Part shown: piece after piece, positions 1 through 8,477 of the stretch
Position numbering within the stretch: position 1 is the first letter of the stretch
Layout of the letters: the number at the start of each line of letters is the position of its first letter
Assembly: GCA_024699325.1 (NCBI GenBank)
Contig: JAILPS010000023.1
Location: 1-42,438 of the forward strand
Source of the DNA: Lachnospiraceae bacterium
Lineage (GTDB): Bacteria > Bacillota > Clostridia > Lachnospirales > Lachnospiraceae
Length of the DNA: 42,438 nucleotides
Direction: 5' to 3'
The notes under the pieces: generated by a model
Database searches by the model: none
What the model was told of the DNA's origin: nothing
Seen by the model: only the letters and a program-made list of their open reading frames with translations
Translations under genes and position numbers: made by a program

Positions 1-740
1 TATGGGCTGCTCATCTTCTCAGCGGCAGAGACTGCCTCCTCGAGAGTCATGTCGTAGAAGAGACCTGCGTTAAACTTCCTGCCGCATCTCGCGTCATCTA
101 TAAATGCTCCGACAACCACGCCTGGAAGTGCGCTCTCAGGGGCGTTAGGCGCGTGAGGACCGCCGAGGTCCGTTCTGCACCAGCCCGGATCTGTGAGGTT
201 AATGCACACGTCCGTGCCCTGAAGCTTGGAGCCGATATCTATTGTCACCTTGTCAAGAGCCGCCTTGCTGGCAGAATAGCCTGCCTGCTCAGGCTCAAGA
301 GCGATACCGCTTGTGGTGTTAACAATTCTTCCAAAGCCTGTCTCTATCATCTTCGGAAGGAAGTGATAGCAGATCATCATAGGAGAGATTGTGTTTATGA
401 GGAAGCTGTCCGTGTAATCCTTCACGGGAGTCTTCATATACTCTGTCCTGTATGCCACCTGCATGCCCGCATTGTTCATGACAATGTCCACTCTCATGCC
501 AAGTCTGTCAATCTCTGCAAGCATTTTCTCAACGGATGCCGTGTCCGTAAGCTCAGCCTCCACAGCCACAGCCATGACACCAAACTCCTTCGCCTTCTCT
601 AAAACCTCCGCCACGTGCTCTCTTTTTCTGCTCTGCACGATAACGTTGCAGCCCCTCTCAGCCAAAAACAGTGTCACAAGCCTGCCAATTCCTCTGGCGC
701 CACCTGTGATAAGCGCCCATCTTCCCTTAACATCAACCAT
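1..740 (-). CDS. SDR family oxidoreductase (3' end outside the window)
   Basis: A short-chain dehydrogenase/reductase of which 246 codons are visible; the stop lies beyond base 1. The reverse-strand translation has the cofactor motif TGGARGIG at residues 12-19, NNAG at 89-92, a catalytic Ser at 144 (NTTS) and the YxxxK pair Y155/K159, so the Rossmann fold and active site are intact. The substrate cannot be told from sequence. The start at 740 is chosen because GGAGGTG lies about 6 nt upstream; an in-frame ATG at 755 overlaps that ribosome site and is less likely. The gene diverges from an AraC-type regulator, which may control it; that link is inferred from position only. Confidence 0.9.
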   Translation of the reverse strand, partial: MVDVKGRWALITGGARGIGRLVTLFLAERGCNVIVQSRKREHVAEVLEKAKEFGVMAVAVEAELTDTASVEKMLAEIDRLGMRVDIVMNNAGMQVAYRTEYMKTPVKDYTDSFLINTISPMMICYHFLPKMIETGFGRIVNTTSGIALEPEQAGYSASKAALDKVTIDIGSKLQGTDVCINLTDPGWCRTDLGGPHAPNAPESALPGVVVGAFIDDARCGRKFNAGLFYDMTLEEAVSAAEKMSSP

Positions 741-894
741 TTCGGTCACCTCCATATTATTATAACTTTACTCTACACCACTCACGGTTTTTGCCATATA
801 ATAAGGCGGTTTAAAAATAGAACAAATCATCCATTTTCCTAAAATTACTTGAAATATTCAATAATCTATTCTATATTGCAATCAGGAGGTGCTT

Positions 895-1770
895 ATGGCT
901 AATCTATTTGAATTTGCGGACATGTTGGATCACAAATACGAATGCTTTATCGAGGACCACACAACTCACTACGAGGTGGGTCTCCACTGGCATTATTTCA
1001 TGGAGATACTCTACATCGTGGAGGGACAGGTCAGGTTACAGATTGGAAACCAGGAGTTTATCGCCAAGCCAGGCGAGCTTGTTGTCCTGCTGCCATCCAT
1101 TCTCCACTCCATAAGCACCCTCACGGACAAATGTGTCTACTCAGTCATCAAGTTTTCCCCTGGAAACGCCCCCGATGCGCCAAGCCACGGCAATGTGGGC
1201 TGGAGGGAATCCGCCCTCCTTCGCCTTGCAAGCGAGGGGCGCGACATAAGAGCACATTTTCCGAGGGAGATGGTCGAAAAAACACATATCCGCGCCTTCA
1301 TGGAGCAGGCAATCGCGGAAATGCAGTCCCAGCCCACAGGCTACATAAGCGTCATAAGCTCGGTTCTAAGGATTGTGCTCATCGAGCTCATCCGCATCTG
1401 GGAGAGCGAGGGCCTAAACCTTAACAGCCTGCACGTGGACGACGCGCTAAACATCGAGGCCGTCCCGGCCTACATAGACGAAAAACTGGGCGATACCCTC
1501 CGCGTGGAAGATCTCGCCCAGATGTGCAATCTAAGTTATTCACAGTTTTCCAAGAAATTCAAAAAAATGTTTGGCCGCTCCTGCAAACAGTATATCGAGC
1601 AGGTGCGCCTTAAGAAGGTTCAGACGCTTCTGACCACCACCTCCATGGACATAAACACCATAAGCCAGGAGGCGGGTTTTTCTGACGCAAGCCACATGAT
1701 TCGCTCCTTCAAAAGCGAATTCGGCATCACGCCAAGAGCCTACCGCCATCCAGAGGAGCAGAATATTTAA
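895..1770 (+). CDS. AraC family transcriptional regulator with N-terminal cupin domain
   Basis: This 291-residue protein has an N-terminal cupin-type ligand domain (about residues 15-85, with the HWHYFMEILYIVEG and KPGELVVLLPSILHS segments) and a C-terminal AraC double helix-turn-helix (about 190-288, LAQMCNLSYSQFSKKFKKM and the closing FGITPRAYR). That layout is usual for regulators of sugar or glycoside genes. The ATG at 895 is preferred because AGGAGG ends 5 nt before it; the GTG at 889 falls inside that ribosome site. It diverges from the SDR gene and its 3' end overlaps the convergent radical SAM gene by 4 nt. The ligand is unknown. Confidence 0.92.
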   Translation: MANLFEFADMLDHKYECFIEDHTTHYEVGLHWHYFMEILYIVEGQVRLQIGNQEFIAKPGELVVLLPSILHSISTLTDKCVYSVIKFSPGNAPDAPSHGNVGWRESALLRLASEGRDIRAHFPREMVEKTHIRAFMEQAIAEMQSQPTGYISVISSVLRIVLIELIRIWESEGLNLNSLHVDDALNIEAVPAYIDEKLGDTLRVEDLAQMCNLSYSQFSKKFKKMFGRSCKQYIEQVRLKKVQTLLTTTSMDINTISQEAGFSDASHMIRSFKSEFGITPRAYRHPEEQNI

Positions 1771-2789
1771 GCCTTCTTTTCCGCTCTCGGGCATGCAGGC
1801 GACTCATACAGCTTCCTGTGCACAAAATAGTTGTAGGACCTGCAGCCCGCGGCGCAAACTCCCGCCTTATCGCAGCTTGCGCATTTTCCGGTAAGCATTT
1901 TCTTCCTAAACTTTCTGTTGTATGCAAATGCGTCGGGGTCGTTCCAGATGTCTGACAGGGAGCGCTCTCTCAGGTTCCCCTCGTTAAACACCTCGTCGTA
2001 CATGGATTCACATCCTCTGACGTTTCCCACAGAATCTATTCCGATGGACTCCAAGCCCGCCGTGCAGCCCCTAAAAGCCGCCCCTCTTAGGTTTCCCCTG
2101 AGATACGGCTCGTCCTTTGAGTAGTAGCCAATATTGTGGGCAATTCCAAGAGAAAATGGAGCCTCGTACATGTGTCTTCTCACAAACTCCATGACTCTCT
2201 CAAAATCAAATCTCACATCTATGCCGCTGTTTGCAGCATTGCCCATGGGCGAGCACGCCTGCAGCTGCCATGCAAATATGTCAAACTCCTTCACCTCTTC
2301 ATAAAACTCCTCGAGCCTTAGAGAATTCTCGCTGTTTAATGTGGAAATGATGGACACGGGGATGGAGTTTTCTGACAGCATCCTGATGGCTCTTACCGCC
2401 CTGTCAAAGCTTCCCTCCTGGCGGTATTTGTCGTGCACATCCCTCGGTCCGTCCAGGGAAACCGCCACGCTCTCTATCCCCACAGCCTTAAGCCTTCTGA
2501 TGTGATAGTCTCTGAACAAAAAGCCGTTGGTGATTATGCAGACTTTAATGCCCCTGGATGTGAGCGCGCTCACAATCAGGTCCCAGTCCTCCCTCATAAA
2601 CACCTCTCCGCCTATCATGGACACGCGCCTGCAGCCAAGCGCCTCTAACTGCTTAGCCACATCGATACACTCCGCCGTGGTGAGCTCGTTGTCGCGTTTT
2701 TGTCCGTTGACCGCAGAGCCGCAGTATTTGCAGGAAAAACAGCATCCCAGAGTTATCTCCCACACGGCCTCATATAATCTGTATGCCAT
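1767..2789 (-). CDS. Radical SAM/SPASM peptide-modifying-type enzyme
   Basis: A 340-residue radical SAM protein. The CxxxCxxC site for the SAM-binding 4Fe-4S cluster is at C16, C20 and C23, followed by the GGE motif at 60-62. The C-terminus carries a complete seven-cysteine SPASM pattern (C242, C260, C303, C306, C312, C316, C333), which binds auxiliary iron-sulfur clusters in enzymes that modify ribosomal peptides or protein side chains, such as sactipeptide, PqqE and anSME types. It starts one nucleotide after the stop of the upstream YAGPE-repeat protein (TGA-T-ATG), so the two are almost certainly translationally coupled and that protein is the likely substrate. The chemistry performed is unknown. 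Confidence 0.93.
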   Translation of the reverse strand: MAYRLYEAVWEITLGCCFSCKYCGSAVNGQKRDNELTTAECIDVAKQLEALGCRRVSMIGGEVFMREDWDLIVSALTSRGIKVCIITNGFLFRDYHIRRLKAVGIESVAVSLDGPRDVHDKYRQEGSFDRAVRAIRMLSENSIPVSIISTLNSENSLRLEEFYEEVKEFDIFAWQLQACSPMGNAANSGIDVRFDFERVMEFVRRHMYEAPFSLGIAHNIGYYSKDEPYLRGNLRGAAFRGCTAGLESIGIDSVGNVRGCESMYDEVFNEGNLRERSLSDIWNDPDAFAYNRKFRKKMLTGKCASCDKAGVCAAGCRSYNYFVHRKLYESPACPRAEKKA

Positions 2790-2790
2790 A

Positions 2791-3282
2791 TCAGGTTATC
2801 TCCCGTCTGTTTTCGCCCTGTGGAGATTGTCTGCCGCACTCCGTGCAGAAATCCCCCGTGTTTTTAGCGCCGCAGTCACCGCATATCCAGCCGTCCTGAA
2901 GCACGGTCGAGGGCTTTTTCTTCTCCAAAACAGGGGGCTCATAGTCCTTCATCCTGTCCTTATCCTTAAAAAACTCAGGCCCTGCATAGACAAGAAGCAT
3001 CTTAGCATCGTTAGACGCTCTCTCTTCAGCCTCTGCTTTATCATCACTGAGCGCGCCTAAACCCTCAGGCGCCTTATCAGTCTCATAGTTTTTGGGATAC
3101 TCCCTGTCATCTTCCTCCGGCTCTGTCTCGCCCGAAGACTCCTTAATCTTTCTGAATTCATCGATCTCAGGGCCCGCATAGACTCTGCCCATATTAGGTT
3201 TCCTCTTGTAATACTCCGGCCCCGCATAGACGCTGTTAAACTGTGGTTTTTTAAATAGCTTATCTATAATCTTCTTAAACAT
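2791..3282 (-). CDS. YAGPE-repeat protein with C-terminal zinc ribbon; candidate rSAM substrate
   Basis: A 163-residue acidic, low-complexity protein not recognised as a named family. It has three copies of VYAGPE at residues 18-23, 34-39 and 98-103 (DNA 3214-3231, 3166-3183, 2974-2991), each followed by an aromatic or charged stretch (YYKRK, IDEFRK, FFKDKD). A 50-residue Glu/Asp-rich linker separates the second and third copies. The C-terminus is a four-cysteine zinc ribbon (C134, C137, C146, C149). The start is supported by GGAGGG about 5 nt upstream. The radical SAM/SPASM gene follows immediately. Repeated short motifs plus an adjacent SPASM enzyme resemble multi-core RiPP precursors; this role is inferred, and a regulatory or scaffolding protein is the alternative. 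Confidence 0.85.
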   Translation of the reverse strand: MFKKIIDKLFKKPQFNSVYAGPEYYKRKPNMGRVYAGPEIDEFRKIKESSGETEPEEDDREYPKNYETDKAPEGLGALSDDKAEAEERASNDAKMLLVYAGPEFFKDKDRMKDYEPPVLEKKKPSTVLQDGWICGDCGAKNTGDFCTECGRQSPQGENRREIT

Positions 3283-3400
3283 ATACCCTCCAACACATAA
3301 ATGCTTAACTCACAAACCAAACTGTCAACTACACTTTAGCCCAAATACATTCAAAACACAAGCATAAACTGTCCACGCTCATCCCGTATCCACCACTTAA

Positions 3401-3428
3401 AAAGACTCAGGTCTAAACCCGAGTCTTT
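3401..3428 (-). terminator. Rho-independent terminator of degV
   Basis: An 11-bp stem (AAAGACTCAGG paired with CCCGAGTCTTT, one mismatch) is followed on the minus strand by a T-rich run. It sits 29 nt past the DegV stop and separates that gene from the zinc-ribbon/radical SAM unit. Confidence 0.85.
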
Positions 3429-3456
3429 AATCACAATAATCTATTAAGTTTCTATG

Positions 3457-4287
3457 TCACGCGCACTCGCAGCCAATAATTATTCCGCCGCGCTCCGCAT
3501 AGAAGCTGCAAAGACCCTGGGCAGGGATTGCCTTCACGTCCATATCGCCAAATTCAGCCTTAAGAGCTGATACGATGGTGTCGCTAAGCGCCTCATTTTC
3601 CACGTAGCAGATGCGCACCTTGCCGCCCTTATAGCCGCACTTCTTAAACTCCTTAACCACCTCGTCCACGAGCTTCTTGTCGCCCCTGCACTTGCCCACG
3701 GGCTCGATTGTGCCCTCCTTGCTGGCTGTTCCAAGAATTCTTATGTTCATGATGCCGATGGCTGATGCGATAATCTTGCTAACTCTGCCGTTCTGGGCTA
3801 AGTTGTGGAGGGATTTAAGTCCGAAGAAGAGCCTGTTGCTGTCTCTGTAAGCTATAATTGCGCCCTCTATCTCCTCAAATGTCTTACCCTGCTCCTTCCA
3901 CTCTACCATCTTCTCCAGAAGAATGACCTCTCCGGGGCCTGTGGCCAGGGAATCCACCACGCAGATCTTAGCATCCGGATGCTTCCTTATATATTCGTTC
4001 TTCGCAACACATGCGCTGTTATATGTGCCTGAGAGACCGCTTGTGATGGTCACAACATATATCTCGTCAGCTCCCTCAAACGCGTCAAGCCACGCCTGGG
4101 TTGAAGGGCATGCAGTGTGAGATTTGCCGTGATGACCATAGAAATAATCCAGCATCTCGTGTACATCCAGGTTCTCATCATCCACAAAATCGCGCTCCTG
4201 TGTAGAGAGTGACAGCGGTACAGACTGAAATTCAACGCCTGAATACTCTTTAATATCGCAGGCAGAGTCCACAACAAACTTAACCAT
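3457..4287 (-). CDS. DegV family fatty-acid-binding protein
   Basis: This 276-residue protein matches the DegV family: N-terminal VVDSACD, the TSGLSGTYNSA segment that contacts the bound lipid carboxylate, and the FGLKSLHNLAQNGRVSK region. DegV/FakB proteins bind a fatty acid and, in Firmicutes, present it to the FakA kinase for phosphorylation and use in phospholipid synthesis; fakA is not in this window. ATG 4287 is chosen because GGAG lies about 8 nt upstream; a TTG at 4302 in the same frame has no ribosome site. A perfect-stem hairpin lies just upstream, and the gene ends in a clear terminator. Confidence 0.93.
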   Translation of the reverse strand: MVKFVVDSACDIKEYSGVEFQSVPLSLSTQERDFVDDENLDVHEMLDYFYGHHGKSHTACPSTQAWLDAFEGADEIYVVTITSGLSGTYNSACVAKNEYIRKHPDAKICVVDSLATGPGEVILLEKMVEWKEQGKTFEEIEGAIIAYRDSNRLFFGLKSLHNLAQNGRVSKIIASAIGIMNIRILGTASKEGTIEPVGKCRGDKKLVDEVVKEFKKCGYKGGKVRICYVENEALSDTIVSALKAEFGDMDVKAIPAQGLCSFYAERGGIIIGCECA

Positions 4288-4307
4288 ATTTATATTCTCC
4301 AATCAAA

Positions 4308-4338
4308 AATGCACGTAGTTTTAAAAACCACGTGCATT
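4308..4338 (-). terminator. Hairpin with T-tract between the PfkB kinase and degV
   Basis: A dyad of AATGCACGT / ACGTGCATT (9 bp), a single mismatch, then GTTTT/AAAAC, followed on the minus strand by TTTTT. It looks like a terminator for the kinase, but it lies only about 9 nt before the degV ribosome site. It may therefore attenuate readthrough or act as a protein-binding site in the degV leader. Confidence 0.6.
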
Positions 4339-4422
4339 GTATCACAATACTTTGTAGAATGGAATAGGATAATACAAAAAATATTATTTTTGTCTAGCCG
4401 AAATGTTATTGGCGTGTTTGTT

Positions 4423-5220
4423 TCAGACCGCTCCCACATGAGAAAGGGTATCGGACGCCAGCCTTGAACCCTCGTTCATGGCTCTTACTATATCGCCGGA
4501 CCTCATAATCTCGCATATAAAACCTGCGTGATAGCTGTCGCCACACCCCGTGGTATCAACAACCTTCTCTACAGGCACTGCACTTACCCTGTATGACCTT
4601 CCCCTGTAAAACGTTACGCTTCCTCTCTGCGCAAGTGTCACATTAAACATGCAGTCATACTCCCTTGACAAATCCTCGCATGCGTTAAGCACCTCATCGT
4701 CGCCGCTTATCATGAAAAAGTCAATGTATGGAAGTATCTCCCTGAGACCTGAAAAATCTCTAAGCTCATCAAAATCAACTGAAAGCTTTGCCCTGACTCC
4801 TCTCTTCTTAAGTTCTAAAACCTCAGAAAAATTCGGGCTTGAGTATGTTATAAACCACACATCCTGGCCTGATAAGTGCTCCTCATCCTCCTTCGTAAGC
4901 CTGTAGGTATCCTGCACGCCGCCGTCCCAGGCACCCTCCTTAAAATATCTGTCGCCCTCGGACGTGATGTGTATTTTGTGAGTAGCAGTTGTCCCCTTTA
5001 AAATATGGACATTCTCCGCATCGATATTTCTGCCTTTTATAAACTCCATCAAAGAATCTGCGTATCTGTCACTGCCTAAAGGACCTAGGAGTGACACTCT
5101 CACATCACTGTATTTACAGGCATTGGCCGCAAAATTAAGCGCCTCTCCGCCCACAACCACGGTGTCCGTCTCCACAAACAGGTCCACACACATGCAGGTC
5201 ATTGCAGTAATTCTAATCAT
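4423..5220 (-). CDS. PfkB family carbohydrate kinase (FrlD-like)
   Basis: A 265-residue ribokinase/PfkB-fold kinase. It has the N-terminal GGEALNFAAN substrate-binding motif (24-33) and the C-terminal DTTGCGDSYHAGF signature (222-234) with catalytic base D228. It is shorter than ribokinase (about 300 residues) and nearest in style to fructoselysine 6-kinase FrlD, but no FrlB-type deglycase is nearby, so the sugar is left open. GGAGG sits 4 nt before the ATG. It starts 12 nt after the stop of the CxxC-repeat gene and is probably in the same transcript. Confidence 0.9.
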   Translation of the reverse strand: MIRITAMTCMCVDLFVETDTVVVGGEALNFAANACKYSDVRVSLLGPLGSDRYADSLMEFIKGRNIDAENVHILKGTTATHKIHITSEGDRYFKEGAWDGGVQDTYRLTKEDEEHLSGQDVWFITYSSPNFSEVLELKKRGVRAKLSVDFDELRDFSGLREILPYIDFFMISGDDEVLNACEDLSREYDCMFNVTLAQRGSVTFYRGRSYRVSAVPVEKVVDTTGCGDSYHAGFICEIMRSGDIVRAMNEGSRLASDTLSHVGAV

Positions 5221-5232
5221 ATATCCTCCAGA

Positions 5233-7170
5233 CTAAAAGCCAAACGCCAGCGCCAGAAGAACACCTGCGATAACCGTGGCAACAACCACGAAAAACTCAG
5301 GATTTCTCTTGCCCTCCTTGCCACAGTATTTGCAGATGCGCCTGAGCTCATCATTTTCAACATACTCGTGGCGGGTCTTGGGAATGCGCCCCTCCAAATC
5401 CACTGTCTCGCCGCAGACCACGCATGTGTGGCTCCTGATACCTGTGGACGTGCAGGTTGGCTGAATTCTTATAAATGTCTCGTCGTTAAACCTGTGATCC
5501 GTCTTGGGAAGAACGGTCTCCTTCGTAAACTCGCAGCCGGGTCTTATGCACCTCTCGACCTTAAGTCCCTCCTCTATGCATGTGGCCTCCCTGCTCTTTT
5601 CAGGAACCACCTCAAACTCGTGCTCGGCGAGCTCCTCGCTTCTGCCGCTCTCATCCGTGGCGCCGCAGTCCTTACAGGTTCTTATAATTATAAATGGTTT
5701 GCCGCAGCCGTCATACTGTTTCCTGCCCTCACCTTCAAATGTGTGCGGGAGTTTGGGAATGTCCACTCTCTTCTTCTCGCCGCACAGGGTGCACTTAGCC
5801 ATGTAGTAGCCCTCGCTCTTGCAGGTGGGCTCCACCCTCTCGTTCTCTATCGGTACAAAGTTGTGCTCGGTTGGCTTGTCGGCAAATCCTATGGCCTCTA
5901 TGGTGCCGCACAGCTCGCACTTGTGAAGATAGGTGTTCTTCTCCCCGCAGCCGTTGTACTCCTCGTATCTGGGGCCAAATCTGTGGGCAAGCTTGGATAT
6001 CTTGTAGGTCTTCACGTCGCCGCATTTGCTGCAGACTGCCCTGTATGAGCCCTCTGTGGCGCAGGTGGCCTTCACAACCGACTCCTCGTCCTTCACGTAG
6101 TCGTGGTTAGCCAGCCTTCCGGTGCCCCTGATGTTCTCCACCAGGCCACACATTTTGCACTTTCTGACTATGGTGATCTCCTCGCCACAGCCGTTATACT
6201 GCTCATATTCCTCTGTAAAATCGTGGGGAAGCTTCTCAAGTATCTCGTCAGGCGCTCTGTCGCCGCAGTGCTCGCAGACATAAACTATTCTGCCCTCGCT
6301 CGTACATGTGGGCGCCTCGCTAAGCTCTGTTGACCTCACATAGTGGTGGTGCGCGATAACCTCCTCCGCCTCAGGGTCAGGATACCATTTGCCGCACATG
6401 GAGCACTGCTTCAGGCTCAGATACGGCTTCTCGCAGCCGTCATACTCCATCTTCGTCTCCCCCATAAGCGTATGGGCAAGTTTCGGAATAATCCTGGGCT
6501 CAGGTCTCTTGCGGCAGATTAGGCACTCCAGAACGTCCTTGCCGTCGTGCTCGCAGGTGGCCTTCACGCTCTCCCTGTCGACCTTCTGGAAGTTGTGGTG
6601 TCGTATCTCCTTAGCCTCCTCAGGAACCGAGGGGTCGGGCTCCTCTATACCGCAGTTTTTGCACTTCCTGAGGTATAAGTACGGCTTCTCACAGGCATCG
6701 GGCTTCTTAAATGTCTCGCCCCAGTTGTGATTAAGCGCAGGTATCTGCGTGGTTTTAATCTCCCCGCAGTGCATACATCTCTCATATATAATTCCGGGCT
6801 GGGCGCAACTCGCCTCGCGGCATTCGCTCGCCACCCTCTCAAACTTATGCTGTGCAATCTCGCTGTCCTTATTCTCCACAGGTATCTCGCCGCCGCAGTT
6901 TATGCACACCTGATAATAGCGGAACGGCTGCATGCAGGTAAGTCGCCTCTTATGTATCTCCTTATCCACGGGAACGTGGGGCTGCTTAGGTAACTCCTTC
7001 TTAAATACATGGCCGCATCTGACACATCTGTACAGTATGTATCCAGCCTCTCTACAAGTGCTCTCCTTAGTCTTAGCCTCAACATAGTCGTGTTTTACAG
7101 GCGAATTTTCGTCGCCATCCTTATAGTAACATATCTCCGGATCCGTATTTTTCTTAGTTTTATCTTCCAT
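5233..7170 (-). CDS. Tail-anchored double-CxxC repeat protein of unknown function
   Basis: A 645-residue protein built from about 7.5 repeats of 80-84 residues. Each repeat has two half-modules: H-[DNE]-[YF]-V...T-C-x(3)-G-x(~5)-C-x2-C-G...L-x-H, then Y-x-G-C...C-x2-C-G. Every half therefore supplies one lone Cys plus a CxxC knuckle, with conserved His at the boundaries. The pattern suggests serial zinc-binding or redox knuckles resembling repeats in clostridial surface proteins. There is no signal peptide; one hydrophobic segment (about the last 22 residues, FFVVVATVIAGVLLALAFGF) ends the protein, so it looks tail-anchored with repeats in the cytoplasm. ATG 7170 has GGGGAG 7 nt upstream; the in-frame TTG at 7176 has no spaced ribosome site. 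The function is not known. Confidence 0.88.
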   Translation of the reverse strand: MEDKTKKNTDPEICYYKDGDENSPVKHDYVEAKTKESTCREAGYILYRCVRCGHVFKKELPKQPHVPVDKEIHKRRLTCMQPFRYYQVCINCGGEIPVENKDSEIAQHKFERVASECREASCAQPGIIYERCMHCGEIKTTQIPALNHNWGETFKKPDACEKPYLYLRKCKNCGIEEPDPSVPEEAKEIRHHNFQKVDRESVKATCEHDGKDVLECLICRKRPEPRIIPKLAHTLMGETKMEYDGCEKPYLSLKQCSMCGKWYPDPEAEEVIAHHHYVRSTELSEAPTCTSEGRIVYVCEHCGDRAPDEILEKLPHDFTEEYEQYNGCGEEITIVRKCKMCGLVENIRGTGRLANHDYVKDEESVVKATCATEGSYRAVCSKCGDVKTYKISKLAHRFGPRYEEYNGCGEKNTYLHKCELCGTIEAIGFADKPTEHNFVPIENERVEPTCKSEGYYMAKCTLCGEKKRVDIPKLPHTFEGEGRKQYDGCGKPFIIIRTCKDCGATDESGRSEELAEHEFEVVPEKSREATCIEEGLKVERCIRPGCEFTKETVLPKTDHRFNDETFIRIQPTCTSTGIRSHTCVVCGETVDLEGRIPKTRHEYVENDELRRICKYCGKEGKRNPEFFVVVATVIAGVLLALAFGF

Positions 7171-7230
7171 ATCCAATCTCCCCTGGCCGCTTGGCCGAAA
7201 CCAGACTTGTATAAATTATTTCAAATATAA

Positions 7231-7260
7231 ATTATAGCACATATTACACCACTTCTACAA
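7231..7260 (-). promoter_or_regulatory. Sigma-A-type promoter of the CxxC-repeat gene
   Basis: On the minus strand TTGTAG (7255-7260) is followed after 18 nt by a perfect TATAAT (7231-7236), about 60 nt ahead of the start codon. It probably also drives the downstream PfkB kinase. Confidence 0.6.
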
Positions 7261-7279
7261 TAAAAAAATGCAACAAAAA

Positions 7280-7303
7280 GCCGCCGTGGTCGCCCACGAC
7301 GGC
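7280..7303 (-). terminator. Rho-independent terminator of gpmA
   Basis: A GC-rich 10-bp stem with one mismatch (GCCGCCGTGG / CCACGACGGC) and TCGC loop is followed on the minus strand by TTTTTG. It lies 12 nt past the gpmA stop. Confidence 0.9.
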
Positions 7304-7314
7304 ATGTAATGATA

Positions 7315-8061
7315 TTAGTTCTTCTTGCCCTGGTTAGCAACTGCGTTCATCTTGGCAGCTAATGCTTCCTGGTCGCCTAAGTAGTACTTCTTAACGAAGT
7401 TGAAGTCATCATCGAACTCGTAAACAAGTGGTGAAGCTGTAGGAATGTTAACGCCTAAGATTTCCTCCTTGCTTAAGTTCTCGAAATACTTGACAAGTGC
7501 GCGAAGTGAGTTGCCGTGTGCAGCGATGACTACACGCTTGCCTGCAAGCATATCCTTCTTGATAGTGCTCTCGAAGTAAGGAACAACTCTCTCGATTGTT
7601 GTCTCCAAGCTCTCTGTAAGAGGAAGGTCAGACGCGTCAACACCTCTGAACATCTCCTGCTTAGCAGGATTTCTGTCGTCGTCAGCCTCAAGTGCAGGTG
7701 GCTTAACGTCGAAAGATCTTCTCCAGATCTTAACCTGGTCCTCACCATACTTCTCAGCTGTCTCTGACTTGTTAAGTCCCTGAAGAGCACCGTAGTGTCT
7801 CTCGTTTAACTTCCAGGACTTGATAACTGGCAGCCAGTTGCGGTCCATAGCGTTAAGTACGTTGTTAAGTGTATGGATTGCTCTCTTCAGATATGAAGTA
7901 TAGCAAACATCAAAATCATATCCCTCAGCCTTTAAAAGCTCGCCGGCAGCAACAGCCTCCTGCTCACCTTTCTCGCTAAGCTCTACATCTGTCCAGCCTG
8001 TGAACAGGTTAAGCTTATTCCACTCGCTCTCGCCGTGTCTGATCAACACAAGTTTCATCAT
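7315..8061 (-). CDS. gpmA: 2,3-bisphosphoglycerate-dependent phosphoglycerate mutase
   Basis: A 248-residue cytoplasmic glycolytic enzyme that interconverts 3- and 2-phosphoglycerate through a phosphohistidine. It has the RHGESEWN phosphohistidine motif (H9), E87 in NERHYG, and the second catalytic His in AAHGNS (H182). The length is the usual one for the dPGM family. Two adjacent ATG codons open the frame; AGGAGG lies 10 nt before the first and 13 nt before the second. It is flanked by its own terminator. Confidence 0.97.
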   Translation of the reverse strand: MMKLVLIRHGESEWNKLNLFTGWTDVELSEKGEQEAVAAGELLKAEGYDFDVCYTSYLKRAIHTLNNVLNAMDRNWLPVIKSWKLNERHYGALQGLNKSETAEKYGEDQVKIWRRSFDVKPPALEADDDRNPAKQEMFRGVDASDLPLTESLETTIERVVPYFESTIKKDMLAGKRVVIAAHGNSLRALVKYFENLSKEEILGVNIPTASPLVYEFDDDFNFVKKYYLGDQEALAAKMNAVANQGKKN

Positions 8062-8168
8062 AGTAGCATAACCTCCTAGTTATCTGTTAATAATCTGTAT
8101 GTTCTCAAAACATAGAAACATAATATACTAAAACTCCCCAAAAGAAAAGAGGAAAATAAAATTCTTGA

Positions 8169-8477
8169 TCACTTTGCGATAAAGTCCACAAGAAAAACCG
8201 CCAGCGCGCACACTATGGCTGTGGGAAACAGTCCGCCGCCCTTCCACGCGACAACCATTCCTATGAGAAGCGCCACAAGCCCCGGGATGGGCGATGCTGA
8301 GGCGTAGAGTATGGCAGGAAATGTCATCACTGCGAGCGTCACATAGGGCACGTAATACAAAAACGACTTAATCCTTCTGTTTTTAATCTCCCCTCGGATA
8401 AGGGTCAGCGGAAGCGTTCTGAGCAGATACGCCACGCCAAACATTATTAATATATATACGTAAACATTGTGTTCCAT
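8169..8477 (-). CDS. azlD: AzlD-type branched-chain amino acid exporter small subunit
   Basis: This 102-residue membrane protein has about four hydrophobic segments and the AzlD hallmark TYLLRTLPL-like start (AYLLRTLPLTLIRG). AzlD pairs with AzlC to export branched-chain amino acids across the cytoplasmic membrane. Its ATG overlaps the azlC stop (TGATG), so the two are translationally coupled. No terminator is evident between it and gpmA. Confidence 0.9.
   Translation of the reverse strand: MEHNVYVYILIMFGVAYLLRTLPLTLIRGEIKNRRIKSFLYYVPYVTLAVMTFPAILYASASPIPGLVALLIGMVVAWKGGGLFPTAIVCALAVFLVDFIAK

Noticed and set aside
5368-6048. A long plus-strand open frame opposite the CxxC-repeat gene.
   Set aside because: It is the antisense of a repetitive, codon-biased gene, has no ribosome site and no protein-like pattern.
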